The position numbers were made by a program, and so were the translations under genes. A DNA stretch of 64,000 bases. Source: Arachidicoccus ginsenosidivorans. Its GTDB lineage: Bacteria > Bacteroidota > Bacteroidia > Chitinophagales > Chitinophagaceae. Positions 9,194 through 19,938 of this stretch are shown here, piece after piece. Where the stretch lies: the NCBI RefSeq assembly GCF_007971385.1, contig NZ_CP042434.1, positions 930,001 through 994,000 on the forward strand, read 5' to 3'. Numbering within the stretch: the stretch's first letter is position 1; each line of letters begins with the position of its first letter. The notes below the pieces were generated by a model. That model searched no databases and was not told the origin of the DNA. It saw only the letters and a list, made by a program, of their open reading frames with translations.

Positions 9194-9952
9194 TTAAAAG
9201 CCATACATGCCTCCTGAGACAGCAAGTTGCTCTCCGGTAATCCAGGCAGCTTCATCAGAGGCCAAAAATACCGCCGCCTTTGCAATATCTTCAGGCTTTC
9301 CAAGACGCCCAAGGGGCGTATTATTGATAAACATTTGCTCATAGTCACTACCCGTTGTAACTCCTGCACTTTGCGCACCTTCCGTCCTTGTAGCACCGGG
9401 CTGTATAGAATTAATCCGGATGTTTTTAACACCCAACTCCTTGGATAAGGCAATAGTTATAGCGTCAATAGCTGCTTTGGTAGCAGAATACAAGGAGGCG
9501 GAAGATAGTGGCATTTTGCTGGCTCCTGAGCTGATATTGATTATATTGCCGCCTTTATCCCCAAACAGCTTTAGTGCCTGCTGTATGGACAGTATCGAAC
9601 CCAAAACATTCACACCAAAATGCTGATGATAGCTTTCTACCGTTGCCTCTTCGATTGGCGCAAAACTTTGAAAAGCTGCATTATTGACTAAAATATCCAG
9701 CGTCCCAAATGCCACGTTGGTTTTCTGAAATAACCCGATTACATCGGCCTCTTTGGACACATCTCCCCGCACTGCAATAGCAGTACCTCCCTCATCTTTT
9801 ATGGTTTTTACCACTTTTTCTGCTGCTTCTTTACTGTTTGCATAATTGACCACCACTTTTGCACCTTCCCTGGCAAATCCTATGGCGATAGCAGCACCGA
9901 TTCCTTTTGACGAACCGGTTATTATGGCTACTTTATTTTCTAATTTACTCAT
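9194..9952 (-). CDS. SDR family NAD(P)-dependent oxidoreductase
   Basis: 252 residues, a classical short-chain dehydrogenase. It has the cofactor motif TGSSKGIGAAIA (12-23), NNAA (near 90), catalytic Ser in ISSGASKM and YxxxK in YSATKAA, and a C-terminal PEDIAKAAVFLASDEAAWITG. The closest annotation style would be a glucose 1-dehydrogenase or 3-oxoacyl-ACP reductase-like SDR; the substrate cannot be assigned. It lies last in a minus-strand set with an NADP-binding protein and another SDR, divergent from an HxlR regulator. Confidence 0.9.
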   Translation of the reverse strand: MSKLENKVAIITGSSKGIGAAIAIGFAREGAKVVVNYANSKEAAEKVVKTIKDEGGTAIAVRGDVSKEADVIGLFQKTNVAFGTLDILVNNAAFQSFAPIEEATVESYHQHFGVNVLGSILSIQQALKLFGDKGGNIINISSGASKMPLSSASLYSATKAAIDAITIALSKELGVKNIRINSIQPGATRTEGAQSAGVTTGSDYEQMFINNTPLGRLGKPEDIAKAAVFLASDEAAWITGEQLAVSGGMYGF

Positions 9953-10127
9953 TATTTTTGTTTTTAATATGCCTTATTGTTCTTATTACAACTTGCTGGC
10001 ATACTGGCGCAGATTTATAATAATCTTCAAATAAAACAATCCCCACGCTTATTCTGGTCATTTCCCAAAAAATGACTGCAATGGCTATTTGCGCCTTACT
10101 TATTTACTTACTTACTTACTGAACTAC

Positions 10128-10751
10128 TTAACTGAACTTTACCAAATCCTGAAAGATCAGTGGTCCCCAGGTATTGCCGCGGGCATTCACCAGCAGTCCA
10201 CCTTCAGCAAGTCCTCCTAGCTGAATAGGTGCAAAGCCAAGTTTTACGGCAATCTCGGCAATCTCGGCCGCAGCATGTTGATCATCACTTGCCAAAAACA
10301 CGGCTCTTTTACCGCCGTTTACAGCCGGATCGCCACCAAAGACCGCTGAAGCTAAATGGTTGAAACCTTTGACGAGTCGAGCGCCAGTGAAAGCCTTGGC
10401 CACAGCACTGGAAGAGGGTTGTTCCCCTATTTTTTCAGGGGGCACGCCGTAGGCATTGGTTACATCAACAATGATCTTTCCTTCCCAGTTGGGCAGCAAT
10501 TTGGCGATCTGTTCAAATCCTTCAAAGCGAGCCGCCAAAAAGATAATATCCGCCTGAATTGCCTCCTGTAGTTTTTTGGCAATGATACTTGGTCCAATTT
10601 TCCGGGCGATGGGCGCTAAAACTTCTACTTCACGCCTGGAAGCTACTGTCACCTCTATATTTTTGCGGGCAAACACTCTAGCCAGTGCCTGGCCAAAATT
10701 GCCAAAACCGACAATTGCATAACTTTTTTCCTTATTGCTTAGATTACTCAT
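10128..10751 (-). CDS. NADPH-dependent F420 reductase-like protein
   Basis: 207 residues. The N-terminal Rossmann motif is VGFGNFGQALARVFARK (residues about 14-30), followed by VTVASRR, which suits NADP(H). The middle has DVTNAY and KGFNHLASAVFGG, and the C-terminus GGLAEGGLLVNARG, as in NpdG/YrpG-like oxidoreductases. Bacteroidota usually lack coenzyme F420, so the true substrate is probably another flavin or quinone-like electron acceptor. It sits between two SDR genes, which suggests a shared redox or detoxification role under the neighbouring HxlR regulator. Confidence 0.8.
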   Translation of the reverse strand: MSNLSNKEKSYAIVGFGNFGQALARVFARKNIEVTVASRREVEVLAPIARKIGPSIIAKKLQEAIQADIIFLAARFEGFEQIAKLLPNWEGKIIVDVTNAYGVPPEKIGEQPSSSAVAKAFTGARLVKGFNHLASAVFGGDPAVNGGKRAVFLASDDQHAAAEIAEIAVKLGFAPIQLGGLAEGGLLVNARGNTWGPLIFQDLVKFS

Positions 10752-10839
10752 TTTATTGTTTTTTTATTTTTTAATTTTATGATAGCTGGTCTCCAATCAT
10801 AGCGGCCAGCTTATATCATTTTTTTTACGCATCTACTTA

Positions 10840-11603
10840 TTACTTAGCCAAATAGGTCAAACCACCATCTACAAGCAGTTCCGCCCCCAACATAAAGGCA
10901 GCGTCTTCAGAGGCCAGGAAAACAGCTGCTTTGCCAATATCAGATGGTTGGCCGATTCTCCCAATGGGCATCACATCTGCCCAGTATTTTTTTACCGCTG
11001 CCAGCTGATCGGCTGGCACAAACTTGTCAAAGACAGGTGTATCGGTTGTACCTGGGGTGATGACATTGGCCCTGATCTTTCTCGCTAATAGGTCGTTAGA
11101 AAATCCTTTTGCAAAATGGATGACCGCAGCTTTGGCTGCGCCATATAAGGTAAAGGAAGGATAGGCTCTATGTGCTGCATTAGAGCCAATTAGAATAATT
11201 GAAGCGCCATCATTCATATGTGGCAATGCATGATGGACCGTAAAATAGACGCTTTTCAGGTTTAAATCCATTGTCTTGTCATAAACTTCTTCACCAATAT
11301 CTGCGACAGATCCAAAAGTCACACCGCTCACCGCACCACCTGCATTGGCAACGACGATGTCTATTTTACCAAACTTTGCCTCAGTTTCTTTAAATATCCT
11401 TTCCAGATCTACCTGTTTGGTAACATCGGCATTAATGCCGATAAAATTTTCGCCAAGCATTGCCAGCGCACTATCAAGCGTATTTTGGTTTCTACCGACA
11501 ATAACGCCTTTAACGCCTTCTTCTTTAAATTCCTGTGCAATACCTAAGCCGATACCACTATTTCCCCAGTGATGACCGCTACTTTGTTTTTTAATTTATT
11601 CAT
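10840..11603 (-). CDS. SDR family oxidoreductase (frameshift near 11565)
   Basis: A classical SDR of about 254 residues when joined. The N-terminus from ATG 11603 reads MNKLKNKVAVITG, after which one missing G in the CCCC run (plus strand 11564-11567) breaks the cofactor motif GGNSGIG. The rest is open to 10840 with ANAGGA, the catalytic Ser in ILIGSNAA, YGAAKAA (YxxxK) and a C-terminal SEDAAFMLGAELLVDGG. It is the first gene of the minus-strand redox set and diverges from the HxlR gene across about 115 bp that contains operator-like repeats. The single homopolymer deletion may be an assembly error. Confidence 0.8.
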
Positions 11604-11658
11604 TTTTTTATTTTTTGATTTTTATCAAATTGGTTACACAAAGGTACCATCAATAGTT

Positions 11659-11666
11659 TATCTTTG
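11659..11666 (+). promoter_or_regulatory. TATCTTTG -7 element for the HxlR gene
   Basis: TATCTTTG on the plus strand, 53 nt before the HxlR start codon. It lies between GGTTAC-type repeats, so a bound regulator could block it. Confidence 0.5.
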
Positions 11667-11686
11667 TAACCATAATAGTTTATTCC

Positions 11687-11704
11687 GGTTACCAATAGGT
11701 AACC
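11687..11704. promoter_or_regulatory. Candidate HxlR operator palindrome
   Basis: GGTTACC, four bases, GGTAACC: a perfect 7-bp inverted repeat 15 bp before the hxlR start codon. Further half-sites occur upstream in the same divergent spacer (GGTTAC at 11632-11637 and GTAACC near 11667). This layout fits a dimeric winged-helix regulator controlling both directions. Confidence 0.55.
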
Positions 11705-11719
11705 ACAAAATTTAAAAAT

Positions 11720-12064
11720 ATGAGAGACGAAAGGTTTTGTAATTCTAATTGTCCGTTTACCAGGGCTATTGGTACGATTGGCAATAAATGGAAACCCATC
11801 ATTATCAATGTAATGGGTACAAGGTCCATCCGGTTTGGTCAATTAGATGCGATTATACCGCACATTTCAAGGAAGGTATTGACCGAACAGTTAAAGGAAT
11901 TGGAAGAGGATGGCCTGTTAGAGCGTTATGCCTATAAAGAAATTCCGCCAAGGGTTGAATATAGGTTGTCTGAAAAAGGCCTGGCCTTTTTACCGATTTT
12001 AGAAAGTATCAAGGAGTGGAACCTAAAATATGAGGTGAGTACCATGCCCGCTATGGAAGCATAG
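11720..12064 (+). CDS. HxlR/DUF24-family transcriptional regulator
   Basis: 114 residues, normal length. It has the family signature Cys near the N-terminus (NCPFTRAIGTIGNKWKPII), the winged helix with ISRKVLTEQLKELEEDGLLER, and the wing RVEYRLSEKG. In Bacillus DUF24 members such as YodB and HypR this N-terminal Cys senses quinones or disulfide stress; by analogy this protein may control the divergent SDR and NADPH-reductase genes. That regulatory link is inferred from the divergent arrangement and the palindromes between the genes. Confidence 0.88.
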   Translation: MRDERFCNSNCPFTRAIGTIGNKWKPIIINVMGTRSIRFGQLDAIIPHISRKVLTEQLKELEEDGLLERYAYKEIPPRVEYRLSEKGLAFLPILESIKEWNLKYEVSTMPAMEA

Positions 12065-12183
12065 CAGCTATTTAAGGATTGAATAAAGAAAAGAGAACAG
12101 GTTCATAAATAAAGCTATTATTGAGGCTTCAAAGGCAGTAACCGCAATGGATTAAAACCCAGCCGCAACGCTTCCCGCCCTAC

Positions 12184-12211
12184 TCCGTAATCCGTAATCC
12201 GTAATCCGTAA
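12184..12211. repeat. 7-bp tandem repeat, four units
   Basis: TCCGTAA repeated four times without interruption in the 270-bp spacer between the HxlR gene and the convergent GH95-like gene. No other feature is evident in that spacer. Confidence 0.85.
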
Positions 12212-12338
12212 ACGGCCACTTACAGGTAGCTGTACTGTGATTAGAGCGCCCCTCTACAGCTGATGTAACCTGCACAGAAAATATCCCATAATTGGCCTAA
12301 ATAAATGCCAGGCATATCCATAGCTATGGATAAGGAGG

Positions 12339-14803
12339 CTATTTAAAATGCTTTTTGCCAAAGAAATTCAAAGCAGAATGGCTTTTGAAGGCGACAGGTC
12401 CTAAAGGAATATTCAAATCCGTTTTATCGGTATATAATAGCATCTCCTCTCCTTTTTGCATTTTTATCTGATAGGTACCTTTTGCCATATCTTTAGAAAA
12501 ATTTACCAGGCCACTATTTTGTTGACTGATCAGATCTTGTTGACGGAGCCTGCCTCTAGCTGAACGCAAATGCACGTGGGCTGCCGCGTCAAACCCGGGG
12601 TTAATTGTACATATCCCATCTACTGTTGCCTTTACTTTCACCCAACGCGTTTGATGATCTTTATAGACGGCGCTGATTAAAAAAGCGCCTTCAGTTCTTA
12701 AATGATCAAAGCTGACATCAGCCCACGCACCGGGAACTGCAGGAAAAACCCGAATGATATCGTTATAGCTCTGAAGTAATAATTCTTGCACAGAAGTAGC
12801 GGCTGCCAGCGGTGTTTCAATGACCGGTCCACTTTCTGTATACATTGTATTAGGCTTGACAAATTTATGAATCAAGGTTTTTAGATAATCTAAAGCCTTG
12901 TCTCCTTCACCCATCAAGGCATAAATGGAAGCACCCCCTGTAAAGGAATAGCCTTGCAACGCACCAGGCATGCTATGCCAGTGTTGCAAGGATTTGGCGA
13001 TTAATGACCTGTTAGCCGTATCTGAGCACGTCATCAGATGCAGTGGATAGATCATCAATAGATGAGAGTAATGCCGGTGTGATTTTGCAAAAGGGACGTC
13101 TCCCCCTATCCTAAGACCATTTTCATCGGTTGGATAAGGCGTTAACGATTGTAGGATTTCTTCCCATTTAGGTACTAATACATCTTTTTTGTTTAATATC
13201 TTATTAGCCTTTAAAAGCGTCTGACAGCCCCATTTAAACAAGGAAAGTGCATAATTGGCATCCCTGGTTATGCCTTTGGGATATTCGGGAGAATAGCTAT
13301 AAGGCAGGTGATAATAACCGTCCGTTCCTTTTTTGGCCAGGTGCAGGTAATAATTGATATTTTTCTAAGAATAGGATAGAGTTTTGATAGTACAGTGGTA
13401 TCCATGGTGTAACGATACTGTAGCCAACCATAATAGAGATTCCAGGTCAGGTCTCCCAGTTCCAGATCGCTTTCTGGGTTGGATGTATCCTTATCACTGC
13501 CCGTCAGCTTTAAAGGCGCAATCATATCAGGGCCTCCGGCCCTGCCCAGACCTGCGGAATTATACTGAAACTGCCTGGGCACATTTAAAGAGAGATTTGC
13601 TTCGTTTTTTGAGAGCGTATGCATAAGAACAGAGGAGATGCCCAGATGATTAGCGGTATATAAGGGACTATATGTCAGTTCCGTATTCAGGTTCCACCAG
13701 TTACCGGGCCAGGGGGTGCTGGCCATCCAAGGGCCCATAAGGTCAATCAGCGGCTTATTTTTTCTGGAAGCAGCCCCTAGTTTATACATCTGTATCCAAT
13801 AAAAACTATTTAACACCGGATCTGGAATACTAATAAAGCTTTTGGTATAATAATGATGCCACCAAAAACTGTGCTTGCTGCGTAATCCGGTTATATCTGT
13901 TTTCATGGCAGTCTGGATATTGGCTTTTGCCTCCCTTATACTATTTGACCAGTCTTTTTGGTCATTACCAATACTGATATAATAGGTGCGGATGGTCAGG
14001 GGCTGCTTATTTTGCCGCGGTTCCTTTAATGCAAAAAAGGGGGCAGTCGTTTGCAAATCAGTCAACCACCTCGCTTCTTCAACTGATTTTGTCTGAACTT
14101 CTTTCCAGGCCGTGGTATAACCACCGCCAGCGCTTAAGGGTTGCACGCAATATGGATCATCTTTTTGAAAATGCGTAACCGGCCCTGGGTTGGCCTTGTA
14201 TTTACTTTTTAGCTCGGGATGAAAAGCCAGTCTCGGACTCTGGGCTACCGCCGGATGGAAAGTCCAGCTTATTTTATTTTCGCCGGCTGATGTAGCCACC
14301 TGAAAAATAATAATGTTTTGATTCGCCTGGGTCCAGCTGCGCCAGTAAATCTGGCCTTTTTCTGTGCGCATTTCTCCTTTAGCGACTGCGTCCCAAATAT
14401 CCAGCCTTGCCTTTATTTTAAGTGGCTTGCCTTGTGGCTTTAAAATAAAATAACCAATAGGTAGTCTTGCTTTACTAAATAATGGACCTAAAACAGTATC
14501 CCTGCGATGGTCTCTGACGTCCGTTCTGCCAATATCTATACGCAGTGTATTGGCATCCTTCATATAAATCGTATTACCCAGCAGGCCATTACCAGTAAAA
14601 AGGCCCGCTGTCCATTTGCTTGTCAGGGTGTCATAAATCAAATCACTGGACCTCATAAATGTTTGCCAGTTAACCTGATTGGTCATAGATTGTACGGGCA
14701 ATTGTTTTACTACCTGTGCCTGGACAGCATAACAACATATAGTAACAGCTAATAAAACCGACGGTAAATAAAGCATCCTGATCCTTTTTGTTTTATTGTA
14801 CAT
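12339..14803 (-). CDS. GH95-like alpha-L-fucosidase/galactosidase family protein (frameshift near 13362)
   Basis: About 820 residues when joined. An N-terminal signal peptide (LYLPSVLLAVTICCYAVQAQ) marks an exported protein. The N-terminal beta-sandwich region contains GLFTGNGLLGNTIYMKDANT and the (alpha/alpha)6-barrel region contains WPGNWWNLNTELTYSPLY and KSHRHYSHLLMIYPLHL, which match glycoside hydrolase family 95-type proteins (related to GH65/GH78 folds). The frame breaks in a run of five A (minus strand, about 13360-13364); a sixth A joins NINYYLHLAKKGTDGYYHL to the downstream part. It probably acts on plant or algal fucose/galactose side chains in the periplasm. No SusCD pair is adjacent, so the substrate is uncertain. 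Confidence 0.75.
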
Positions 14804-14828
14804 CTACTTTATGTTTTACGAATTTGGT

Positions 14829-14836
14829 CAAATTTA
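14829..14836 (-). promoter_or_regulatory. TAAATTTG -7 element for the GH95-like gene
   Basis: Minus-strand TAAATTTG fits TAnnTTTG and lies 25 nt before the start codon at 14803. Confidence 0.45.
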
Positions 14837-15411
14837 AAGGTACCGCAAATATGGGCCTCCTGGGTTGCATTATACGGGTGGCCCACCTTTTTAATCCTTT
14901 TGCCTCGCTAAATGCCTGGCTCGGCTCTTTTTATATTACCTATGCGCAAAATCTAAATCAATTGACAACACCCGTGACAACCCATTAAATTTAGAAAACA
15001 TTCTATAAATCCAATTACAGGAGATTGGCAATTGCTAATGATATATTGGCAATCGGTCATTCGTCACTTTACTGAAGGAACGCTGCCAATGCCAGTTGCG
15101 TTTAAGCCAATTACCTATTAATAATCAATTAGTAATACACAACCTTACAGCGTCTTTTGTGCTTATTTAATTTTTTGAAGTCCTTTTATGTATTCTGCTT
15201 TTTTCCGGCATCCTAATTAAAAAGTAAATTAAATTAAAATTAAGCCCCGGATTAAAACAGAATCCCAACATAGCTCCCTGATCAGACCTTTGTTATATAA
15301 AACTGCAGTTTATATAAAGTAGGCATACTGACTTAAAAAGTCTTTTAGATCAAAGGCGATGCGATATACAGGGTTCTGCCCTCATTCAGTCACAACTTAA
15401 ATCTTGTTCTT
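14837..15411. other. Intergenic spacer, no gene seen
   Basis: A spacer of about 575 bp between the divergent GH95-like and VWA genes. It is AT-rich in its right half. Short open frames are present but have no protein-like composition. No repeat or RNA structure stands out beyond the promoter of the GH95-like gene at the left edge. Confidence 0.55.
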
Positions 15412-17660
15412 ATGGCAACTTTTAAATATGCTTTACGCAAAAAATCCAATCAAAGTCAAATCAAAACAGCTACCACCATTTATCAGGGCACGATACCCTT
15501 TCGCTCAGGCAAAGGCCGCAACCAAAAGTACCTGATAAAAATACTGGCAAGTATCATTACTTTCATGATTGTGTCGAGTTATTTTTCAACAAATCTCTTC
15601 GCTCAGACACTAAAAGGGCAAAAAACATCAGTGGTTTGGTGACCGAAGAAAATGGGATTCCGGTGATGGGTGTAAAAATCAGCACGATTCCTTCTGACCA
15701 AAGCACTTATTCAGATGCAAAAGGTAATTTTAGCCTGACTATAACCAGCCGAACTAAAAAAATCAATTTTTTAAAGACTGGTTATGTCACAAGGACAGTA
15801 AATATTAAGACGCTTAAATTTCCGGTGCATATTCAATTAAAATCGCTGAGTGCCAGTGATTCAGCTATGGTGGCTAGCGGACTAGGCTTAGAGGACGTAG
15901 TTGTTGTTGGCTATGGCAATCATTCTCGTGAACAAATAATAGGTAGTGCAATGGCCACAGCCCCAAAGATGAGGACCATCAAAGGGAGACGTTTAAATAA
16001 CCTGAAGGAGCAATTAACGGGTCTTGCCGGACCCAGCCGCGGTGTAATCATTCAAAATAATGGTTATTTTGAGCCGAGTACAGAATCCTATGCCCATGAA
16101 AAGGAAAATGGATTTAAAGCAACTGCCAGTGCGCCATTTTCCACTTTTTCTGTTGATGTAGATAAAGCGAGTTATAGTAATGTGCGTCGCTTTATTCGTG
16201 ATGGCCATCTGCCACCAACAGACGCGGTTCGCATAGAAGAATTGATCAATTATTTTGACTACCACTACGGGAACCCTCAAAATAGTGCTCCAATCAATAT
16301 CAAGACAGAACTTAGCAGCGCCCCCTGGAATCCGGCACATTATTTATTGCAGATCGGACTGCAAACTAAAAAAGTATCCGCGGACGATCTGCCCCCCAGC
16401 AACCTGGTATTCTTAATTGACGTGTCTGGCTCGATGGCCTCCAGTAACAAACTTCCCTTACTCGTGTCGTCTTTTAAAATGCTGACAGACCAACTCAGAG
16501 ATCAGGATTATGTCAGTATTGTCACCTATGCCGGTATGGCAACAGATGTTTTAAAACCGACCAATGGCAGCCACAAAAAGGCCATAAAGGCTGCCTTAGA
16601 CCAGCTCGTTGCATCAGGATCTACCAACGGTGCCGGCGGACTGGAAAAGGCCTACGTCATGGCCGAAAAACATTTTAGAAAAAATGGCAACAATCGAATA
16701 ATACTGGCCTCGGATGGTGACTTTAATGTTGGTGCCCGTAGCTTAAGTGATTTAGAAAATTTGATTACAGAGAAAAGGAAATCAGGTATCTATCTTTCTG
16801 TCCTGGGTTTTGGTATGGGTAATTATAAGGATGATAAAATGGAGCTGCTGGCCGATAAAGGCAATGGCAATTATGCCTATATTGACAACAGTAGCGAAGC
16901 GCGCCGTATTCTATTAAAGGAATTTGGCGGCACGCTTTTTACGGCAGCGAGGGATGTGAAAGTCCAGGTTCAGTTTAATCCAGCGCTGGTCAAAGCATAC
17001 CGTCTGGTGGGTTATGAAAACCGCGCATTGGCCGATGAGGATTTTAACCGGGACACGGTGGACGCAGCAGAAATGGGCAATGGCAGTACCGTAACCGCCT
17101 TGTATGAAATCATTCCACAAGGTGTTAAAGACGAATTTACGCCCAAAATAGATACCCTACGCTACGTATTTAGTCAGCTCCCCAAAACAGGAGGTGGCCT
17201 CCATAAGGAACTTGGTCTGGTTAGTATCCGTTATAAAGATCCCAAGAGCATTAAAAGCAAACTGCTCAGTCACATAGTAGCTGATAATAGAACTGCATTT
17301 AACAATACTTCTGCAGATTTTCAGCTGGCTGCAGCCGCCGCCAGCTGGGGCATGCTGCTAAAAAACAGTCCTTATAAGCAAAAAGCCAGCTATGATCTGG
17401 TGGCGGGTCTGCTCAAACAACCTTTAGCAGCGGATAAAACCAGTCAGGTAGGTGAGCTTCTGGACCTGGTCCAGACCAGTCAGGCACTCAAAGGCAATGA
17501 AGTCAACGAAAATGCGACCGGGACTCGTCCGCCCATTTTCAGACCCAGACCCAGACCCTATCCACATCCACTTCCTCACCCTAAAACGCCGTTAAAGCGC
17601 AAAAAACCTATGGTGATGAAAATCCTGCCAGTGAATGGTTCGCGCAGTATAAATTACTAA
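15412..17660 (+). CDS. YfbK-type von Willebrand factor A protein (frameshift near 15622)
   Basis: About 750 residues when joined. The N-terminus has a membrane anchor or signal (LIKILASIITFMIVSSYFS), and then one missing A in a run of six (15620-15625) breaks the frame. Next comes a carboxypeptidase-regulatory-like domain (GIPVMGVKISTIPS, SDAKGNFSLTI), a plug-like motif LEDVVVVGYGNHSREQI, the YfbK N-terminal region (FSTFSVDVDKASYSNVRRFI), a VWA domain with MIDAS DVSGSMASSNK and a conserved SDGDFNVG, and the DUF3520 C-terminal part. The tail is Pro/Arg/His-rich. Such proteins are secreted or envelope-located and bind metal through the MIDAS site; the biological role is unknown. Confidence 0.82.
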
Positions 17661-17762
17661 AAAGCAGACAGCGCGCTGGCAGAACCGGTAACCATTACCA
17701 AAAACGGTACTGGATCCGCTCTTCATGCTGCTGATTAATGCTTTTATTAATTACACATTGAT

Positions 17763-17807
17763 AATCACTACATTTAGCTCAATTATAGTCAGCTAATTGT
17801 AGTGATT
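17763..17807. terminator. Stem-loop terminator after the VWA gene
   Basis: AATCACTACATTTAGCT pairs with AGCTAATTGTAGTGATT (one mismatch) around a 10-nt loop, followed by TTGTCTTTACTTT. It lies 100 bp after the VWA stop and before the lepA promoter. Confidence 0.6.
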
Positions 17808-17929
17808 TGTCTTTACTTTCCCCATTATCATGGCCTATCCGCCATAATTAAGCAGCGATTACAAGAAAATGCATCCTAACTTATCCGTTGATTTAAACAA
17901 ATAAGCTCGAAAATTCAAAGAACCCTTGT

Positions 17930-17937
17930 TATCTTTG
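17930..17937 (+). promoter_or_regulatory. TATCTTTG -7 element directly before lepA
   Basis: TATCTTTG ends only 7 nt before the lepA ATG. With transcription starting about 4-7 nt downstream of this element in Bacteroidota, the mRNA would have almost no leader. Confidence 0.65.
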
Positions 17938-17944
17938 CCGCCAG

Positions 17945-19732
17945 ATGAAGCAAATAAGAAATTTCTGCATTATTGCACATATTGACCATGGTAAAAGTAC
18001 CCTGGCAGACAGGTTATTAGAACATACTAAAACGGTTGGTGAACGGGAAATGACCAATCAGGTGCTCGATGATATGGATCTGGAAAGGGAAAAAGGCATT
18101 ACCATTAAGAGTAAGGCCATTCAGATGGAATATACCATGAGCGGTAACGCCTATATTTTCAATCTGATTGATACGCCAGGTCATGTGGACTTTAGCTATG
18201 AAGTCAGCCGGGCACTCGCGGCCTGCGAAGGTGCACTGTTATTGGTAGATGCCACTCAGGGCATCCAGGCACAGACCATTAGCAATTTATATTTAGCCAT
18301 TGATAATGATCTGGAAATCATACCGGTAATTAATAAGATTGATATGGATGGGGCGATGATCCCTGAAGTAAAAGATCAGATCGTAGATTTGATCGGCTGC
18401 AAGGAAGAAGATATTTTATTAGCCAGTGGTAAAACAGGCATCGGTATTGAAGAGATTCTGGAAGCCATTGTGCGGCGGATCCCTGCGCCTACAGGCGACA
18501 TCCAAGCGCCTCTGCAGGCGCTGATCTTTGACAGTGTGTTTAATAGCTTTAGAGGTATTATTGCCTACTACCGTATATTCAACGGCACCATCAAAAAAGG
18601 CGATAAGATCAAATTCATCAATACCGGACAGACTTATTTTGCCGATGAAGTGGGCAATTTAGGCATTGGCCTCCACCCAACAAAAGATGTAAAGGCAGGG
18701 GATGTAGGCTATATTATTACCGGCATTAAAAATGCCAAGGAGGTAAAAGTAGGGGATACGATTACCCTTACCGAAAATCCCGGCGTTTCTATCAAGGGCT
18801 TTGAGGAAGTAAAACCCATGGTTTTCGCGGGTATATTTCCGGTGGTAACCGAAGACTTTGAAGAGTTACGGGACTGTATGGATAAACTGCAGTTAAATGA
18901 CGCCTCCCTGACTTATGAGCTGGAAACCTCTCAAGCCTTGGGCTTTGGTTTTAGATGCGGCTTCCTGGGGCTACTGCATATGGAAATTATTCAGGAGCGG
19001 CTGGAAAGAGAATTTAACCAGACAGTGATTACTACGGTGCCCAACGTAAGCTTTGTCGCATATACCACCAGTGGCCAAAAAATCATCGTAAATAATCCGG
19101 GCCAGATGCCGGAAACTACCAAACTGGACAGAATAGAAGAGCCTTTTATTCGGGCACAGATCATCACTCATTCTGACTATACCGGTAATATTATGACCCT
19201 TTGTCTGAGTAAGCGGGGCACCTTGACCAATCAGACCTATCTGACACAAACCAGGGTGGAGCTTACTTTTGAAATGCCGCTGACAGAAATCGTATTCGAT
19301 TTTTATGACAAACTAAAAAGTCAGACCAGAGGGTACGCTTCTTTTGACTATACGCCGCTGGATTACAGAGCCAGCGATATTGTCAAAATGGATATCCTGC
19401 TCAACCAGGAAAAGGTAGATGCCTTAAGTGCACTGATCCACCGCAGCAGATCGCAGGATTTTGGCCGTAAACTTTGTGAAAAATTAAAAGAACTCCTGCC
19501 AAGGCAACAATTCCAGATTGCCATTCAGGCAGCTGTCGGTGCTAAAATCATCGCCCGAGAAAATATCAGTGCGATGCGTAAGGATGTAACTGCCAAATGT
19601 TATGGCGGGGATATCTCCAGAAAACGTAAACTACTGGAAAAACAAAAAGAAGGTAAGAAAAGAATGCGCCAGATCGGTAATGTAGAAGTACCACAGGAAG
19701 CCTTCCTGGCGGTATTAAAACTGGATGATTGA
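17945..19732 (+). CDS. lepA: Elongation factor 4 (back-translocase LepA)
   Basis: 595 residues, full length. The GTPase domain carries G1 AHIDHGKST (11-19), DTPGHVDF (near 76) and NKID (near 131). It is followed by domain II, EF-G-like domains III and V ([17 protein letters not shown]) and the LepA-specific C-terminal domain ending in basic [20 protein letters not shown]. LepA binds ribosomes and helps recovery of stalled or mispositioned complexes and 30S assembly. It stands alone between two terminators with its own promoter immediately upstream. Confidence 0.98.
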   Translation: MKQIRNFCIIAHIDHGKSTLADRLLEHTKTVGEREMTNQVLDDMDLEREKGITIKSKAIQMEYTMSGNAYIFNLIDTPGHVDFSYEVSRALAACEGALLLVDATQGIQAQTISNLYLAIDNDLEIIPVINKIDMDGAMIPEVKDQIVDLIGCKEEDILLASGKTGIGIEEILEAIVRRIPAPTGDIQAPLQALIFDSVFNSFRGIIAYYRIFNGTIKKGDKIKFINTGQTYFADEVGNLGIGLHPTKDVKAGDVGYIITGIKNAKEVKVGDTITLTENPGVSIKGFEEVKPMVFAGIFPVVTEDFEELRDCMDKLQLNDASLTYELETSQALGFGFRCGFLGLLHMEIIQERLEREFNQTVITTVPNVSFVAYTTSGQKIIVNNPGQMPETTKLDRIEEPFIRAQIITHSDYTGNIMTLCLSKRGTLTNQTYLTQTRVELTFEMPLTEIVFDFYDKLKSQTRGYASFDYTPLDYRASDIVKMDILLNQEKVDALSALIHRSRSQDFGRKLCEKLKELLPRQQFQIAIQAAVGAKIIARENISAMRKDVTAKCYGGDISRKRKLLEKQKEGKKRMRQIGNVEVPQEAFLAVLKLDD

Positions 19733-19767
19733 TCTAATTTTCTTTCGTTTCTATTAAGGATAATTTT

Positions 19768-19807
19768 AAAAAAGGCAGGTTTTCTACTAAAGAAAGCCTG
19801 CCTTTTT
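19768..19807. terminator. Intrinsic terminator after lepA
   Basis: AAAAAGGCAGG...CCTGCCTTTTT, a strong GC-rich stem with flanking A and T tracts, 36 bp after the lepA stop. Confidence 0.85.
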
Positions 19808-19923
19808 GATGAGTAACCATGTACGATATTTACCGGGATTCATCGCCAATGCTACCTTTGAGCGCGCGTCATAATATCTTTTCCACTTATGGCAAAAGCT
19901 ACTGAATTTACAACGCCTAAGCT

Positions 19924-19931
19924 TACCTTTG
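19924..19931 (+). promoter_or_regulatory. TACCTTTG -7 element before the GH25 gene
   Basis: TACCTTTG ends 7 nt before the proposed ATG at 19939, the same spacing as at lepA. A second TACCTTTG lies at about 19851-19858. Confidence 0.55.
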
Positions 19932-19938
19932 CCTCCTG

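Noticed and set aside
10097..10120. TTAC tandem run as a regulatory or phase-variable tract
   Set aside because: It is short, lies just after a stop codon, and has no link to a promoter or coding frame.
14788..14988. Plus-strand 66-residue frame overlapping the start of the GH95-like gene
   Set aside because: It has no family resemblance and overlaps the start and promoter of a well-supported gene.
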